Positions 35,480-45,299 of a stretch of DNA of 64,000 nt are shown here, one piece after another. The position numbers and the translations under genes are program-made. The stretch is from Sphingobacterium sp. UT-1RO-CII-1 (GTDB lineage Bacteria > Bacteroidota > Bacteroidia > Sphingobacteriales > Sphingobacteriaceae): contig NZ_JAPPVJ010000001.1 of assembly GCF_026711005.1 (NCBI RefSeq), positions 248,001 to 312,000 of the forward strand. The letters are read 5' to 3'. Numbering within the stretch: the first letter of the stretch is position 1; every line of letters begins with the position of its first letter. A model generated the notes under the pieces. It did not search any database, was not told the DNA's origin, and saw only the letters and a program-made list of their open reading frames with translations.

Positions 35480-36319
35480 ATGATCAAATTAAAAACATAC
35501 CCTACACAATCCATTAAAGCCTCAGACAGAATACTAACATTTGAAAGGCCTCTCGTCATGGGCATTCTTAACGTTACGCCAGATTCTTTTTTTGATGGTG
35601 GCAAACATGAAGGAATCAACCAAGCACTGTCGCATACAACCAAACTTATTGAAGAAGGAGTAGATATTATTGATATAGGTGCATATTCTTCAAGGCCCGG
35701 CGCCCCACTCATTAGTGCTACAGAAGAATTAAACAGAGCCTTACCTATTATTAAGAAGCTAAGAGAACTTCACCCTGACACTTTATTATCTATAGACACT
35801 TTCCGAGCAGAAGTAGCACAAAGATGCGTAGAGGCGGGAGTGCACATCATTAATGATATATCTGGAGGAACATTAGATAAACAAATGTTCCCAGCCGTAG
35901 CCGAACTCCAAGTGCCCTATATTTTAATGCACATGCGAGGCAAGCCAGAGACTATGCAGCAACTAACACAATACGAGGATATAGTAGAAGATGTGGGAGA
36001 AGCACTAGCAAAAAAAATAGCGGCACTACGTGAATTGGGGGTAAAAGATATAATGATAGATCCTGGTTTTGGCTTCGCAAAAACAGTAGAACAAAGTCAT
36101 GAGCTATTGTATAGAATAGATGAATTACACTACTTAGGACTGCCAATTTTAGGAGGTATATCCCGTAAATCTATGATTTACAAAAAACTAGACATCACTC
36201 CTTCCCAATCACTAACTGGAACCATTGCAATGAATACACTATTATTAGAAAGAGGAGTGCATGTCCTTCGAGTACATGATGTGAAAGAAGCTAAGCAATT
36301 AATCAAGCTTTTGTATTAA
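35480..36319 (+). CDS. folP: dihydropteroate synthase
   Basis: FolP condenses p-aminobenzoate with dihydropterin pyrophosphate in folate synthesis and is the sulfonamide target. The 279-residue product shows VMGILNVTPDSFFDGGKHEG, IIDIGAYSSRPGAP, ISIDTFRAEVAQRCVEAG written in the sequence as LSIDTFRAEVAQRC, INDISGG, YILMHMRGKPETMQ, IDPGFGFAKT and GGISRKSMI. All active-site blocks are intact. Two hairpins follow the gene at 36332-36383. Confidence 0.95.
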   Translation: MIKLKTYPTQSIKASDRILTFERPLVMGILNVTPDSFFDGGKHEGINQALSHTTKLIEEGVDIIDIGAYSSRPGAPLISATEELNRALPIIKKLRELHPDTLLSIDTFRAEVAQRCVEAGVHIINDISGGTLDKQMFPAVAELQVPYILMHMRGKPETMQQLTQYEDIVEDVGEALAKKIAALRELGVKDIMIDPGFGFAKTVEQSHELLYRIDELHYLGLPILGGISRKSMIYKKLDITPSQSLTGTIAMNTLLLERGVHVLRVHDVKEAKQLIKLLY

Positions 36320-36331
36320 TAAAATTGTACT

Positions 36332-36383
36332 TTTATCGATTCAGTGAATCGATAAAGAAACAAAATAAACATATTTTGTTTCT
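36332..36383. terminator. tandem hairpins between folP and brnQ
   Basis: The first hairpin has arms 36332-36342 and 36346-36356 around TTATCGATTCA. The second has arms 36356-36366 (AGAAACAAAAT) and 36373-36383 (ATTTTGTTTCT). Neither is followed by a T-run, so a terminator role for folP is only probable; the second could also act in the brnQ leader. Confidence 0.4.
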
Positions 36384-36425
36384 AATAAATATAAACCTAC
36401 ATGGTTTATTAATCTAACTTATATT

Positions 36426-37709
36426 TTGAAAAAAACAAGAGACATTCTAACGATAGGTTTCGCATTATTTGCTATGTTTTTTGGAGCAGGAAACCTATTA
36501 TTGCCCCCATTTATCGGCATGCAAGTTGGCCAACATATATGGATTACAATCCTAGCTTTTGGCCTCACAGGTATACTCTTACCCTTTTTTGGTGTGTTAT
36601 CAGTTACCAACGCTGGAGATTCTTTTAATGACTTAGGCAATCGCATAAACAAAAATGTTGCTGCTATTTTGGGTACTATCATTATGATCTGTATCGGCCC
36701 CTTAATTGCTATTCCTAGAACCGCAGCAACCACCTACGAAGTCGGTATACTACCATCCTTTCCTACTAGCCAACCGATATGGACCTCTATATCTTTTTTT
36801 GCCGTTACGTGGTTGTTTTCCATAGTCCCATCTAAAGTAGTAGATCTTGTCGGAAATATCTTAACTCCTCTTTTATTACTCCTTCTTATTATACTTATCT
36901 CGATTGGAATCACTCAGCCTATCGATAATCCGGATATCTCTTCTTTATCAACAATGGATTCATTTTCTTTAGGATTCACAGAAGGATATCAAACATTAGA
37001 CGTCTTAGCCTCAGTTATATTTGCTGGAATAATAATAACCGCAACCAAGTCAAAAGGCTACACGTCGACGAGTGAAAAAAACAAAATAGTGATCGCCGCA
37101 GGAGCCTTAGCTGCACTATCTCTATTAATCATTTATGGAGGTCTAATCTATTTAGGTGCAACCTCGGGCATAAATGATATTGAAATCAAACGTTCAGAGC
37201 TTTTAATACATATATCTAAATCTTTATTAGGCAAATATGGCACACTTGCCATCGCAATAAGTATAGCCTTAGCTTGCCTAACAACTGCAATAGCTCTCAC
37301 TTCAGCGTTTGGGACCTTCTTTAATCAACTCACACAGAACAAGGTTAGCTATAAAGTATTAGTTACTATATGTTGTATATTTTCATGTGGGCTTTCCATA
37401 GGTGGCGTTGACACAATCATACAGTTTGCTTATCCGCCATTAGCTTTTGTCTACCCTATTGTTATTACTTTAGTTTTATACTTTGTCATATTCGGTCAAA
37501 TTATAAAGTCTAAAGCACCTTACATAGGCGCCTTAATCGGCTCTACAATAGTAGCCTTATTGGGTCTCTTAAAAGCATTAAACCTGTTAAGTGAAAAAAC
37601 ATTACAACTGTTAAATTATATCCCTTTTTTTGAATATGATCTAGGCTGGGTTATACCTTCTGCTCTTCTTTTTCTCATTTTCTACATAGTAGATAAAATA
37701 AAAACATAA
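36426..37709 (+). CDS. brnQ: branched-chain amino acid transport protein (BrnQ/LIVCS family)
   Basis: This 427-residue sodium-coupled carrier for leucine, isoleucine and valine has about twelve membrane helices. The N-terminus RDILTIGFALFAMFFGAGNL and the following LPPFIGMQVGQHIW, then PRTAATTYEVG, are diagnostic. The start is a TTG at 36426 (giving MKKTRDIL), because the next in-frame ATG lies inside the first helix. Length is normal. A shared bidirectional terminator with metG follows. Confidence 0.92.
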   Translation: MKKTRDILTIGFALFAMFFGAGNLLLPPFIGMQVGQHIWITILAFGLTGILLPFFGVLSVTNAGDSFNDLGNRINKNVAAILGTIIMICIGPLIAIPRTAATTYEVGILPSFPTSQPIWTSISFFAVTWLFSIVPSKVVDLVGNILTPLLLLLLIILISIGITQPIDNPDISSLSTMDSFSLGFTEGYQTLDVLASVIFAGIIITATKSKGYTSTSEKNKIVIAAGALAALSLLIIYGGLIYLGATSGINDIEIKRSELLIHISKSLLGKYGTLAIAISIALACLTTAIALTSAFGTFFNQLTQNKVSYKVLVTICCIFSCGLSIGGVDTIIQFAYPPLAFVYPIVITLVLYFVIFGQIIKSKAPYIGALIGSTIVALLGLLKALNLLSEKTLQLLNYIPFFEYDLGWVIPSALLFLIFYIVDKIKT

Positions 37710-37728
37710 AGCTATAACATTAAGTCCC

Positions 37729-37772
37729 ATAAAAAAAGGCACTCTATTCTACTTATATAGTGCCTTTTTTAT
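37729..37772. terminator. bidirectional terminator between brnQ and metG
   Basis: Arms around AAAAAAAGGCACT (ending 37743) and AGTGCCTTTTTT (starting 37759) form a hairpin with A-run on one side and T-run on the other, so it can end both convergent transcripts. Confidence 0.85.
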
Positions 37773-37789
37773 GCGGTAATAATACAGAA

Positions 37790-39859
37790 CTATCGTACCG
37801 AACTTCCTTCTTTTATTGAAGTCTTAGGATTGACAAAATCCAATCGACCATCCGTATCCTCTGCCATAAGTATCATCCCTTGAGAGGTTATACCTTTAAT
37901 ATTTCTAGGCTCTAGGTTTACTAAAATGGAAACTTGTTTACCCACGATATCTTCTGGACTGAAAAACTCGGCTATGCCTGACACTATCGTACGCTGATCT
38001 ATCCCCGTATCAACTTTTAATTTTAAAAGCTTTTTCGTCTTAGCTACTTTCTCTGCTTCTATAATTGTGCCGATTCGGATATCCATCTTCAAAAAATCGT
38101 CATAACTAATATTAGGTTTGGCCGGTTCAACAGTTGTTGCTTCTAAAACATTTAGCGCTTTAGCATCCGCCAGTTTCTGCAACTGAAAAGCAACCTGTTC
38201 ATCCGTTATTTTCTCAAATAGCAATTGGGATTCCCCCAATTTATGTCCATTTTCCAGTAGTGAGTCACTACCTACTTTGTTCCAATCCTGCGCTTGCAAA
38301 TTTAACATACTTAAAAGTTTATCTGCAGTTTTTGGTAAAAAAGCTTGTGCTATTAAACTCAAATTAGCAACAATTTGAGCTGCAACATAAAGCACAGTTT
38401 TCACACGCTCTTCATCCTCTTTATAGATTTTCCATGGTTCCTCATCCGCAAGATATTTATTACCTAAACGGCCAATATTCATAAAATGACTTAAAGCTTC
38501 ACGAAAACGATATTGCGTTAAAGATTTTTCAATTTCTTTAGGAAATTTTTCCAACTCGGCTAATATAGTCTGATCGTGATCTGTCAGTACCGACCCAATA
38601 CTTACTAGACCATTAAAGTATTTATGCGACAACACCATTACCCTGTTAACAAAATTACCCAAAATAGCAACTAACTCATTGTTAACACGTGCCTGAAAAT
38701 CTTTCCAAGTAAACTCACTATCAGATGTCTCGGGAAGAATTGAAGTTAATACATAACGTAGTTCGTCTTGTTTACCTGGAAATTCTTGTAAATACTCATG
38801 CAACCATACAGCATGGTTTCTCGAAGTAGATAATTTATCACCTTCTAAATTTAAGAACTCATTAGCAGGTACATTTTGAGGTAATATATAATCACCATGC
38901 GCATGTAAAATGGCAGGAAATATAATACAATGGAATACAATATTATCTTTACCTATAAAGTGTATCAGTGTAGAGTCTTCCTCAGGATTTTGTTGTGTTT
39001 TCCAGTAATCCTCCCAGTTTTTACGATTATCTAACGCCCATTGCTTAGTCGCAGAAATATAACCAATAGGAGCATCAAGCCATACATATAGTTTTTTACC
39101 TATAGCTTCTTCTAATGGCACATCCACCCCCCAATCTAAATCACGTGTCATTGAGCGAGGTTGCAACCCAAACTTCAGCCAAGATTGACACTGACCAAAA
39201 ACATTCGACTTTAAAACATCCTTCTTACCTTCTATTAACCAATTTTCCAACCACGGTTGGTATTTATCTAAAGGAAGATACCAATGCTTAGTTTCTTTTA
39301 AAACTGGTGTCTTTCCACTCAATGTAGACTTAGGGTTAATAAGATCTGTAGGGTTTAACGATGTACCACATTTCTCACATTGATCGCCATACGCCCCTTC
39401 ACTATGACAGTGTGGACAAGTTCCCACAATATAACGATCTGCTAAAAATTGATTAAATTCTTCGTCATAATATTGCTCCGAAAATTTTTCAACAAATTCT
39501 CCTTTTTCATACAGATTGGTAAAGAACTCCTGCGACAATTCATGATGTATCTGTTCTGAAGTCCGGTGATAAATATCAAATTGAATTCCAAATTCTTCAA
39601 AGCTTTCTTTTATCAACGCATTATACTTATCTATAATCTCTTTTGGAGTAACCCCTTCTTTTTTTGCCTTTATTGTAATAGCAGCACCATGTTCATCTGA
39701 GCCACATACATAAACAACATCCTTATTCTTCAAACGCAAGAAACGGACAAAAATATCTCCTGGAATGTATGCACCCGCAAGATGACCTATATGCAATGGA
39801 CCATTAGAATAAGGCAATGCAGATGTTATTGTAAAACGATTTTTGGATAAAATACTCAA
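37790..39859 (-). CDS. metG: methionyl-tRNA synthetase
   Basis: This 689-residue enzyme charges tRNA-Met. The HIGH motif is in [20 protein letters not shown], a zinc knuckle [17 protein letters not shown] sits near residues 145-165, the KMSKS loop appears as [12 protein letters not shown], and a C-terminal tRNA-binding EMAP/Trbp111-like domain (about 585-689, [20 protein letters not shown]) is fused. Length fits the long bacterial form. A -7 promoter element and a leader hairpin lie upstream. Confidence 0.96.
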   Translation of the reverse strand: MSILSKNRFTITSALPYSNGPLHIGHLAGAYIPGDIFVRFLRLKNKDVVYVCGSDEHGAAITIKAKKEGVTPKEIIDKYNALIKESFEEFGIQFDIYHRTSEQIHHELSQEFFTNLYEKGEFVEKFSEQYYDEEFNQFLADRYIVGTCPHCHSEGAYGDQCEKCGTSLNPTDLINPKSTLSGKTPVLKETKHWYLPLDKYQPWLENWLIEGKKDVLKSNVFGQCQSWLKFGLQPRSMTRDLDWGVDVPLEEAIGKKLYVWLDAPIGYISATKQWALDNRKNWEDYWKTQQNPEEDSTLIHFIGKDNIVFHCIIFPAILHAHGDYILPQNVPANEFLNLEGDKLSTSRNHAVWLHEYLQEFPGKQDELRYVLTSILPETSDSEFTWKDFQARVNNELVAILGNFVNRVMVLSHKYFNGLVSIGSVLTDHDQTILAELEKFPKEIEKSLTQYRFREALSHFMNIGRLGNKYLADEEPWKIYKEDEERVKTVLYVAAQIVANLSLIAQAFLPKTADKLLSMLNLQAQDWNKVGSDSLLENGHKLGESQLLFEKITDEQVAFQLQKLADAKALNVLEATTVEPAKPNISYDDFLKMDIRIGTIIEAEKVAKTKKLLKLKVDTGIDQRTIVSGIAEFFSPEDIVGKQVSILVNLEPRNIKGITSQGMILMAEDTDGRLDFVNPKTSIKEGSSVR

Positions 39860-39888
39860 CTTATGGTGCTTTTTAAATTAATAAGAAT

Positions 39889-39927
39889 AAATAAACCTGT
39901 CTTTGAACAGTTTATTTCACAAAGATA
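39889..39927 (-). promoter_or_regulatory. metG -7 promoter element and leader hairpin
   Basis: On the minus strand TATCTTTG (39927-39920) matches TAnnTTTG, about 60 bases before the ATG. Just inside the transcript, 39917-39907 can pair with 39900-39889 (ACAGTTTATTT with AAATAAACCTGT, one bulged base). The hairpin may affect metG translation; no known riboswitch class fits. Confidence 0.45.
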
Positions 39928-40138
39928 ACGCAATTTGCAATTAAAATGCAGCTTACTAATGAAAAAAACAAGTTTTAGAGAACAAGCTAAATAGCTATTT
40001 TTACAGGAAAAATATAAAATCATTATAACCCATTTCTTGAACTAACACCAACAATATCACAAAAAACATAAATAACAATATCCTATACCCATAGTAAGAT
40101 TATTTTAAATAAATTAGCTCTCCACAGATTATATAAAA

Positions 40139-41038
40139 ATGAAAACACCCGACTTTCTCAAAAAAGGAGACACTGTTGCTATCGTATGTCCTGCCAGCTA
40201 TATTAAAGATCATATAAAAAATAGTTTATCCATCTTAAACAGTTGGGGGCTAGATGTAAAAATTGGAGAAACAGTAAATGCCCAGCATCATCAGTTTGCC
40301 GGGACAGATAGATTAAGAGCGTCTGACCTACAAAATGCTTTAGATATGCCCAATATTAAAGCAATCTTTGCAGCTAGAGGTGGCTACGGAACCGTCCGGA
40401 TTATAGATGACATAAACTTCACCAACTTTGTAAAAAAACCAAAATGGATTATAGGTTTTAGCGATATTACTGTTTTGCACAGCCACATACATCATAATTT
40501 CAATATCCCTACAGTTCATGGACAAATGCCAAAGTCTTTTGATAACAGTACACTCGAAGCCCTTGATTCATTAAGAGACACTTTATTTGGCAATATTCAA
40601 ATTTTTCAACACAAACAAACTGTTTTTCTTAATCGTCCTGGTATTGCGGAGGGGCAAATAATTGGTGGCAACCTTGCTATTCTTCATAGCCTAATAGGGT
40701 CTCAATCCGACATGAATTACGAAGGGAAAATTCTATTTATTGAAGACGTTGGAGAAAAGATGTATAATATAGACAGGATGTTGTGGACATTAAAAAGAGC
40801 AAATAAACTAGAAGGTTTGGCCGGTTTAATAATAGGATCTTTTAGCTCGATGAAAGACAGTACCCCATCTTTTGGTCAGTCAATAGAAGAAATAATTTTA
40901 GAAAAAGTACAAGAATATAGTTTCCCAGTGGCTTTTCATTATCCAGCAGGACATATAGAAAACAATCATAGTCTAATATTGGGCAAACAAGTAAAAATGC
41001 ATGTTGACAAACACGAAATAAAAATCCTATACATATAG
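40139..41038 (+). CDS. ldcA: LD-carboxypeptidase (peptidase S66 family)
   Basis: This 299-residue serine peptidase would remove the terminal D-alanine from murein tetrapeptides during cell-wall recycling. Motifs are FLKKGDTVAIVCPASYI, FAARGGYGTVRIIDDI, WIIGFSDITVLHSHIHH with the nucleophilic Ser, IIGGNLAILHSLIGS and LFIEDVGEKMYNIDRML with the catalytic Glu, and PVAFHYPAGHIENN with the His. No signal peptide, consistent with a cytoplasmic enzyme. It stands alone between long spacers. Confidence 0.9.
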   Translation: MKTPDFLKKGDTVAIVCPASYIKDHIKNSLSILNSWGLDVKIGETVNAQHHQFAGTDRLRASDLQNALDMPNIKAIFAARGGYGTVRIIDDINFTNFVKKPKWIIGFSDITVLHSHIHHNFNIPTVHGQMPKSFDNSTLEALDSLRDTLFGNIQIFQHKQTVFLNRPGIAEGQIIGGNLAILHSLIGSQSDMNYEGKILFIEDVGEKMYNIDRMLWTLKRANKLEGLAGLIIGSFSSMKDSTPSFGQSIEEIILEKVQEYSFPVAFHYPAGHIENNHSLILGKQVKMHVDKHEIKILYI

Positions 41039-41440
41039 TTGCCGCAACAACATAAGGCATTAATAATTCTCATTCAATATTTTAAAAGCTACTCTACTCT
41101 AATTAACCAAACATATATATTTACCCCAAAGCCACCAGGGTTAAATCCGAAGATTAAAATCGCTTTAATAACAAATTGAAATAAAAAAAGCGAATAACAA
41201 GCACTTAAAACGAAGAAAATTCCGCAAAACAACAATACAACAAACAAAACACAGTGTTTTCGTGTTAAAAGTTTTTTAACAAACTCAACATTTAGGGTAG
41301 TCTATTATTAGTATTTCTTCTAAAAAAAAGACAAATCATCAACAAATCAAGGTATTTATTCAATTCTTAGTGAAAAGAAAACATAACAACTTTAACTTAC
41401 ATATTCTACCTAAATTAGCACTGTAAAAACAAATTATGAT
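41039..41440. other. AT-rich spacer upstream of pckA with two dyads
   Basis: 402 bases without a credible gene. AAAACACAGTGTTTT (41246-41260) is a 15-base palindrome, and TGTTAAAA (41263-41270) pairs with TTTTAACA (41274-41281) directly after it. They could be regulatory sites for gluconeogenic control of pckA; no exact TAnnTTTG element was found. Confidence 0.4.
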
Positions 41441-43054
41441 ATGACTATGGAAATGGAATATCCAAATCCAGTGAGTATCCAAAAGAATTTGGATGGATTG
41501 GCAAAAAAAGTATATTTCAATCTGGATGCTAAGACTCTCGTTGAACAGACCGTTCAACTAAAACAAGGTACTATAAGTGATCGTGGAGCACTTTGCATTG
41601 AAACTGGAAAGTTTACAGGACGATCGCCTAAAGACCGTTTCATCGTAAAAGATGACTCTACCAGTAAAATCATTGATTGGGGCGAAATAAATATCCCTAT
41701 ATCTCCTAACATCTTTGACAACCTTTATGAAAAAATGTTAACGTTTCTAAGCGGTAAAGATGTGTGGATTAGACAGTGTTTTGCCGGAGCAGACCCAGCG
41801 TATAGAATTGGAGTAACGGCGATCAACACAACCCCTTGGGCCAATTTATTTTGTCACCATTTATTTATTAGGCCAAATCAGACTGAATTACGAGACTACA
41901 AAGAAGATTGGACTATTCTTCAAATACCAGAATTCTTAGCCAACCCGGAAGTCGATGGAACACGACAAGAGAATTTTTCTATCATAAATTTCACAAAAAA
42001 GATAATTCTCATCGGTGGCACAGCCTATACTGGAGAAATGAAAAAAGGCATATTCTCGGTTTTAAACTTTATCTTACCTTATGAGAAAAATGTCTTACCT
42101 ATGCATTGTTCGGCAAACGAAGGTGATGAAGGTGATGTTGCTCTCTTTTTTGGTCTTAGTGGAACAGGAAAAACAACACTTTCTGCAGATGCCAACAGAA
42201 AACTTATTGGAGATGATGAACATGGCTGGGCTGATAATACAGTATTTAATTTTGAAGGAGGTTGCTATGCAAAATGTATAGATTTAAGCGAAGAAAAAGA
42301 ACCTGAAATCTATGCTGCAATAAAATCACACACATTACTAGAGAACACACTTTTTCACAAAGACAGTAATATCGTCGATTTCAATAATTCTTCAATCACA
42401 GAAAATACAAGAGCAGCATATCCCATACACTACATTCTAAATTCAAAACCACAATCCATTGGAGATACTCCAAAAAACATATTTTTTCTAACATGTGACG
42501 CATACGGCATACTACCACCTATTTCCAAATTAACAAAAGCACAAGCCATGTATCATTTTATTTCTGGATATACAGCTAAAGTTGCAGGCACAGAAGTAGG
42601 AGTTACAGAGCCACAAACCACTTTTTCAGCTTGTTTTGGACGTGTGTTTTTGCCCGATAATCCAATAAGATATGCAGAACTATTAGGTGAGAAATTAGCC
42701 AAACATACTGAGGTCAATGTATGGTTAGTCAATACAGGTTGGACCGGTGGAGCTTATGGAACCGGTAAACGAATCAGCTTAAAACACACACGCTGCCTAG
42801 TTCAGGCAGCAATATCTGGAGCATTAAATAATGTAGACTATATCCCTCATCACATTTTTGGTATTTTAGTGCCTCAAACGTGTCCAAATGTGCCAGCAGA
42901 ATTGCTCAACCCCCAAAAAACTTGGAATAGCAGTAAAGCGTATGATAGAGAAGCGTCAAAGTTAGCTAAACAGTTTATAGAAAACTTTAGACAGTATGAA
43001 AACAGAGCCAATCTTGAAATAAAAAGTGCTTCTCCAAGAAGCAGCAACGTATAA
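41441..43054 (+). CDS. pckA: phosphoenolpyruvate carboxykinase (ATP)
   Basis: PckA converts oxaloacetate and ATP to phosphoenolpyruvate, the entry to gluconeogenesis. The 537-residue product has GKFTGRSPKDRFIVKD, MHCSANEG, the P-loop FFGLSGTGKTTLSAD, the metal-binding LIGDDEHGW, ENTRAAYPIHYI and VWLVNTGWTGGAYGTGKRIS. All match the ATP-dependent family, and length is normal. It has its own long upstream region and a strong terminator, so it is a separate, likely carbon-regulated unit. Confidence 0.97.
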   Translation: MTMEMEYPNPVSIQKNLDGLAKKVYFNLDAKTLVEQTVQLKQGTISDRGALCIETGKFTGRSPKDRFIVKDDSTSKIIDWGEINIPISPNIFDNLYEKMLTFLSGKDVWIRQCFAGADPAYRIGVTAINTTPWANLFCHHLFIRPNQTELRDYKEDWTILQIPEFLANPEVDGTRQENFSIINFTKKIILIGGTAYTGEMKKGIFSVLNFILPYEKNVLPMHCSANEGDEGDVALFFGLSGTGKTTLSADANRKLIGDDEHGWADNTVFNFEGGCYAKCIDLSEEKEPEIYAAIKSHTLLENTLFHKDSNIVDFNNSSITENTRAAYPIHYILNSKPQSIGDTPKNIFFLTCDAYGILPPISKLTKAQAMYHFISGYTAKVAGTEVGVTEPQTTFSACFGRVFLPDNPIRYAELLGEKLAKHTEVNVWLVNTGWTGGAYGTGKRISLKHTRCLVQAAISGALNNVDYIPHHIFGILVPQTCPNVPAELLNPQKTWNSSKAYDREASKLAKQFIENFRQYENRANLEIKSASPRSSNV

Positions 43055-43096
43055 TAAAAGCAGCCCAAGATTTTACATCTTGGGCTGCTTTTATTA
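43052..43096. terminator. bidirectional terminator between pckA and the respiratory cluster
   Basis: Perfect 20-bp arms 43052-43071 and 43077-43096 (core AGCAGCCCAAGAT / ATCTTGGGCTGCT) with loop TTTAC and A/T-runs at both ends. It ends pckA from the left and the long minus-strand respiratory operon from the right. Confidence 0.9.
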
Positions 43097-43128
43097 ATTC
43101 TTACAGGTATAGTCCTTAAATCATTATA

Positions 43129-43593
43129 CTATCCTAAGAAAACCTGACCATGCCAACTGTCCTTTAATGAGACTTCCCACTTAGTGGTAAATTCTTCCCC
43201 GTTAGTAAGTAAATTATTAAAAACAGTTGTTTTTTCGTTTACAATTCCTTCTCTTATCAACCGTTCAAATTGATCTCTAGAAACTAACTCAATAGGCGTG
43301 TTACTGTTTAGTCGATAAGCTATCAAGGTACGATCAAATAAATCGATATTTAACCTACTAGCTATATCTTTCAGCAAATGAACAGATTTATCAATAGAAC
43401 ACCCTGTAACCATTGCCTGACTTTCATCAACTTTTAAAATAATAAAGAGATTGTACTTTATCTCAAATGATCCCAAAAGCCGATCTCCATGTGCCGTCCA
43501 CTGTTTTACAAACTCACTTAAATCCCCCCTTAACAACTCTAACTCATTCGCTGTAAAAAATCTATTAGCTTGATAAATCCAGACCTTCTCCAT
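43129..43593 (-). CDS. small protein of unknown function at the end of the respiratory cluster
   Basis: This 154-residue soluble protein starts MEKVWIYQANRFFTANELEL. Homologues in Bacteroidota are often labelled as ABC transporter ATPase, but there is no Walker A, Walker B or signature motif here, so that label looks wrong. The pattern GSFEIKYNLFIILKVDESQA, then VTGCSIDKSVHLLKDIASRL, looks like a compact alpha/beta domain. It lies 19 bases after the DUF420 gene, the last gene before the terminator. A role in oxidase assembly is possible only by position. Confidence 0.65.
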   Translation of the reverse strand: MEKVWIYQANRFFTANELELLRGDLSEFVKQWTAHGDRLLGSFEIKYNLFIILKVDESQAMVTGCSIDKSVHLLKDIASRLNIDLFDRTLIAYRLNSNTPIELVSRDQFERLIREGIVNEKTTVFNNLLTNGEEFTTKWEVSLKDSWHGQVFLG

Positions 43594-43612
43594 CCTAAAA
43601 ACTAATTAATTA

Positions 43613-44146
43613 CTATGAATAATACGGTGATATCATTAAATAAACTATAACTCCAGTAAAAGCAACGTACAACCACATAGGGTAAGTTATACGAGCAAGC
43701 TTCTTATGTCGCTCATATGCCCCAGCAATACCTCTAACAAATGTAATTAATACAAAAGGAATAATAATAATCGATAGCAGTATGTGTGTGATTAATATAA
43801 AAAAATAAAAATATCTAACCAAACCTTCACCTCCATATGAAGTCGAGTCGGAAGTCATGTGATACGCGACATACATTACTAAAAAACTAATAGAAAACGC
43901 TATGCAAAGTTTTATAAGACGTTCGTGCAACTTAATATTCCCCTTCTTAATCGCATACACCGCAATAATTAAAATTACTCCCGTCAGACCATTTATTGTA
44001 GCGTAAATTGGAGGCAAAAAAGATAAAGGCTTTACATCATATCCCAATTTCCTCAAATTCACACCAAAAAGAGCTGCCACAGCTAACGGTATCACTATTG
44101 ACATAGCAATAATCCACTTTCGATATTTTTTCTCTACCTCTGTCAT
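43613..44146 (-). CDS. DUF420 membrane protein
   Basis: This 177-residue protein has five predicted membrane helices (first about 12-30, last about 155-172). Segments ATINGLTGVILIIAVYAIKK, VMYVAYHMTSDSTSYGGEG and FILITHILLSIIIIPFVLIT, with several His, are typical of DUF420. In Firmicutes a DUF420 protein (CtaM) is needed for oxidase activity, so a haem or copper assembly role is plausible. It follows the SCO-like gene at 4 bases. Confidence 0.85.
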   Translation of the reverse strand: MTEVEKKYRKWIIAMSIVIPLAVAALFGVNLRKLGYDVKPLSFLPPIYATINGLTGVILIIAVYAIKKGNIKLHERLIKLCIAFSISFLVMYVAYHMTSDSTSYGGEGLVRYFYFFILITHILLSIIIIPFVLITFVRGIAGAYERHKKLARITYPMWLYVAFTGVIVYLMISPYYS

Positions 44147-44150
44147 TATA

Positions 44151-44882
44151 TTATAATTGCTTCTCTACTTTATGTATTTTATTATTTCTAATCTCTTCGA
44201 TCAATTGTAACCGAATTTCATCTTCTAACCTATCCATCTCACCTTTCAAGCCTATATCATAATAACCTCGTATCCTTCTTTTAGAATCAATTAACACGAT
44301 CTGATTACCCACAATAAATTTTGTTGAATCTAGCGGATCAATCATAGCATCAATCAACAAATTATCTGTAAAATACTTAAATGATAAAGTATCTGGCTTA
44401 GAGGCTATCTGCCATTTTAGATTTTCTAATCCACTGTAAGGTTTAATGAAATCAGTTAAAACTTCAGCAGAATCAGAAGCATCGACAGAAATAGAATAAA
44501 AACGAACAGTTGGAGTATGTTGAAAACGATTAGATAACTTCTCAAAGCTATTCAACATTAATCGCGAAAAAGACTGGTCTTGCGTATAAAATAAATGTAC
44601 AACGCTCATGGCCGTATCGTCGTCTAAAAAGGTTATATGTTCTCCTTTATAATTCGACAATCCAATGGTATCAATAGTATGAAAAATAGTATCAGGAAAC
44701 TCTCTTCCCATCTTTCTATTTATCTTACCGCTTAAAACTTTATCACCAAAAACCGGAAGAGATACATATTCATTAGCTCCAAACCTATTTAAAGCTATAT
44801 ATAAAAATCCCGGCACCAATAAGATCAATGCCAGGATAAATATTCTAGAATTATTTTTACGAGTATTTTTACTCTTAGACAT
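44151..44882 (-). CDS. SCO-like oxidase assembly protein without cysteines
   Basis: This 243-residue protein has one N-terminal membrane anchor (about 13-31) and a thioredoxin-like domain. The gene order points to a SCO/SenC copper chaperone, but the expected CxxxC copper site is missing: the aligned segment reads VVHLFYTQDQSFSRLMLNSF (94-113), and the whole protein has no Cys. Other SCO features survive, such as VRFYSISVDASDSAEVLTDF and IVLIDSKRRIRGYYD. It therefore cannot bind copper in the usual way and may be a non-catalytic or structural homologue. Confidence 0.75.
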   Translation of the reverse strand: MSKSKNTRKNNSRIFILALILLVPGFLYIALNRFGANEYVSLPVFGDKVLSGKINRKMGREFPDTIFHTIDTIGLSNYKGEHITFLDDDTAMSVVHLFYTQDQSFSRLMLNSFEKLSNRFQHTPTVRFYSISVDASDSAEVLTDFIKPYSGLENLKWQIASKPDTLSFKYFTDNLLIDAMIDPLDSTKFIVGNQIVLIDSKRRIRGYYDIGLKGEMDRLEDEIRLQLIEEIRNNKIHKVEKQL

Positions 44883-44898
44883 AATTATACTTTCCTAC

Positions 44899-45267
44899 TT
44901 AGTGTGGATAAACAGGATGCGACTGTAAAGCTCCTGCTAAAAAACCACCTTCTATCAAAAGCAGAATAATAAAATAAATAATAAATATAAAAGCTACACT
45001 ACAAGTCACTATAAAGCCAGACTTTTCAAATTTTAAGTGCATAAAGTAAGCTACAATATAATAAGCTTTCATCAAGGTGAGAATGATGTAAACAACATTT
45101 ACAAACATACCTTTCTGAATGATTCCCCAATGGTGAACAAATCCTAAAGCAATCAAAAACTCTAAGGCAGTAAGTGCTAAAAGGATGAAGAATATTCTCC
45201 AAATTCCTTTTTTATCCATACCTTCTTGCTCGTGCCCTACGGCTACATTATCGTTATGATGTGACAT
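44899..45267 (-). CDS. cytochrome c oxidase subunit IV-type protein
   Basis: This 122-residue protein has three membrane helices (about 23-43, 52-75 and 84-107) and the motif LTLMKAYYIVAYFMHLKFE, diagnostic of the prokaryotic subunit IV (CtaF/CyoD-like) family. It lies between the second subunit III gene and the SCO-like gene with short gaps. The small subunit helps assemble or stabilise subunit I. Confidence 0.88.
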   Translation of the reverse strand: MSHHNDNVAVGHEQEGMDKKGIWRIFFILLALTALEFLIALGFVHHWGIIQKGMFVNVVYIILTLMKAYYIVAYFMHLKFEKSGFIVTCSVAFIFIIYFIILLLIEGGFLAGALQSHPVYPH

Positions 45268-45299
45268 CTCTAATATTTTTTAAATAACAACAGTTATAA

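Noticed and set aside
43129..43593. ABC transporter ATPase
   Set aside because: No Walker A, Walker B or LSGGQ-like motif can be found.
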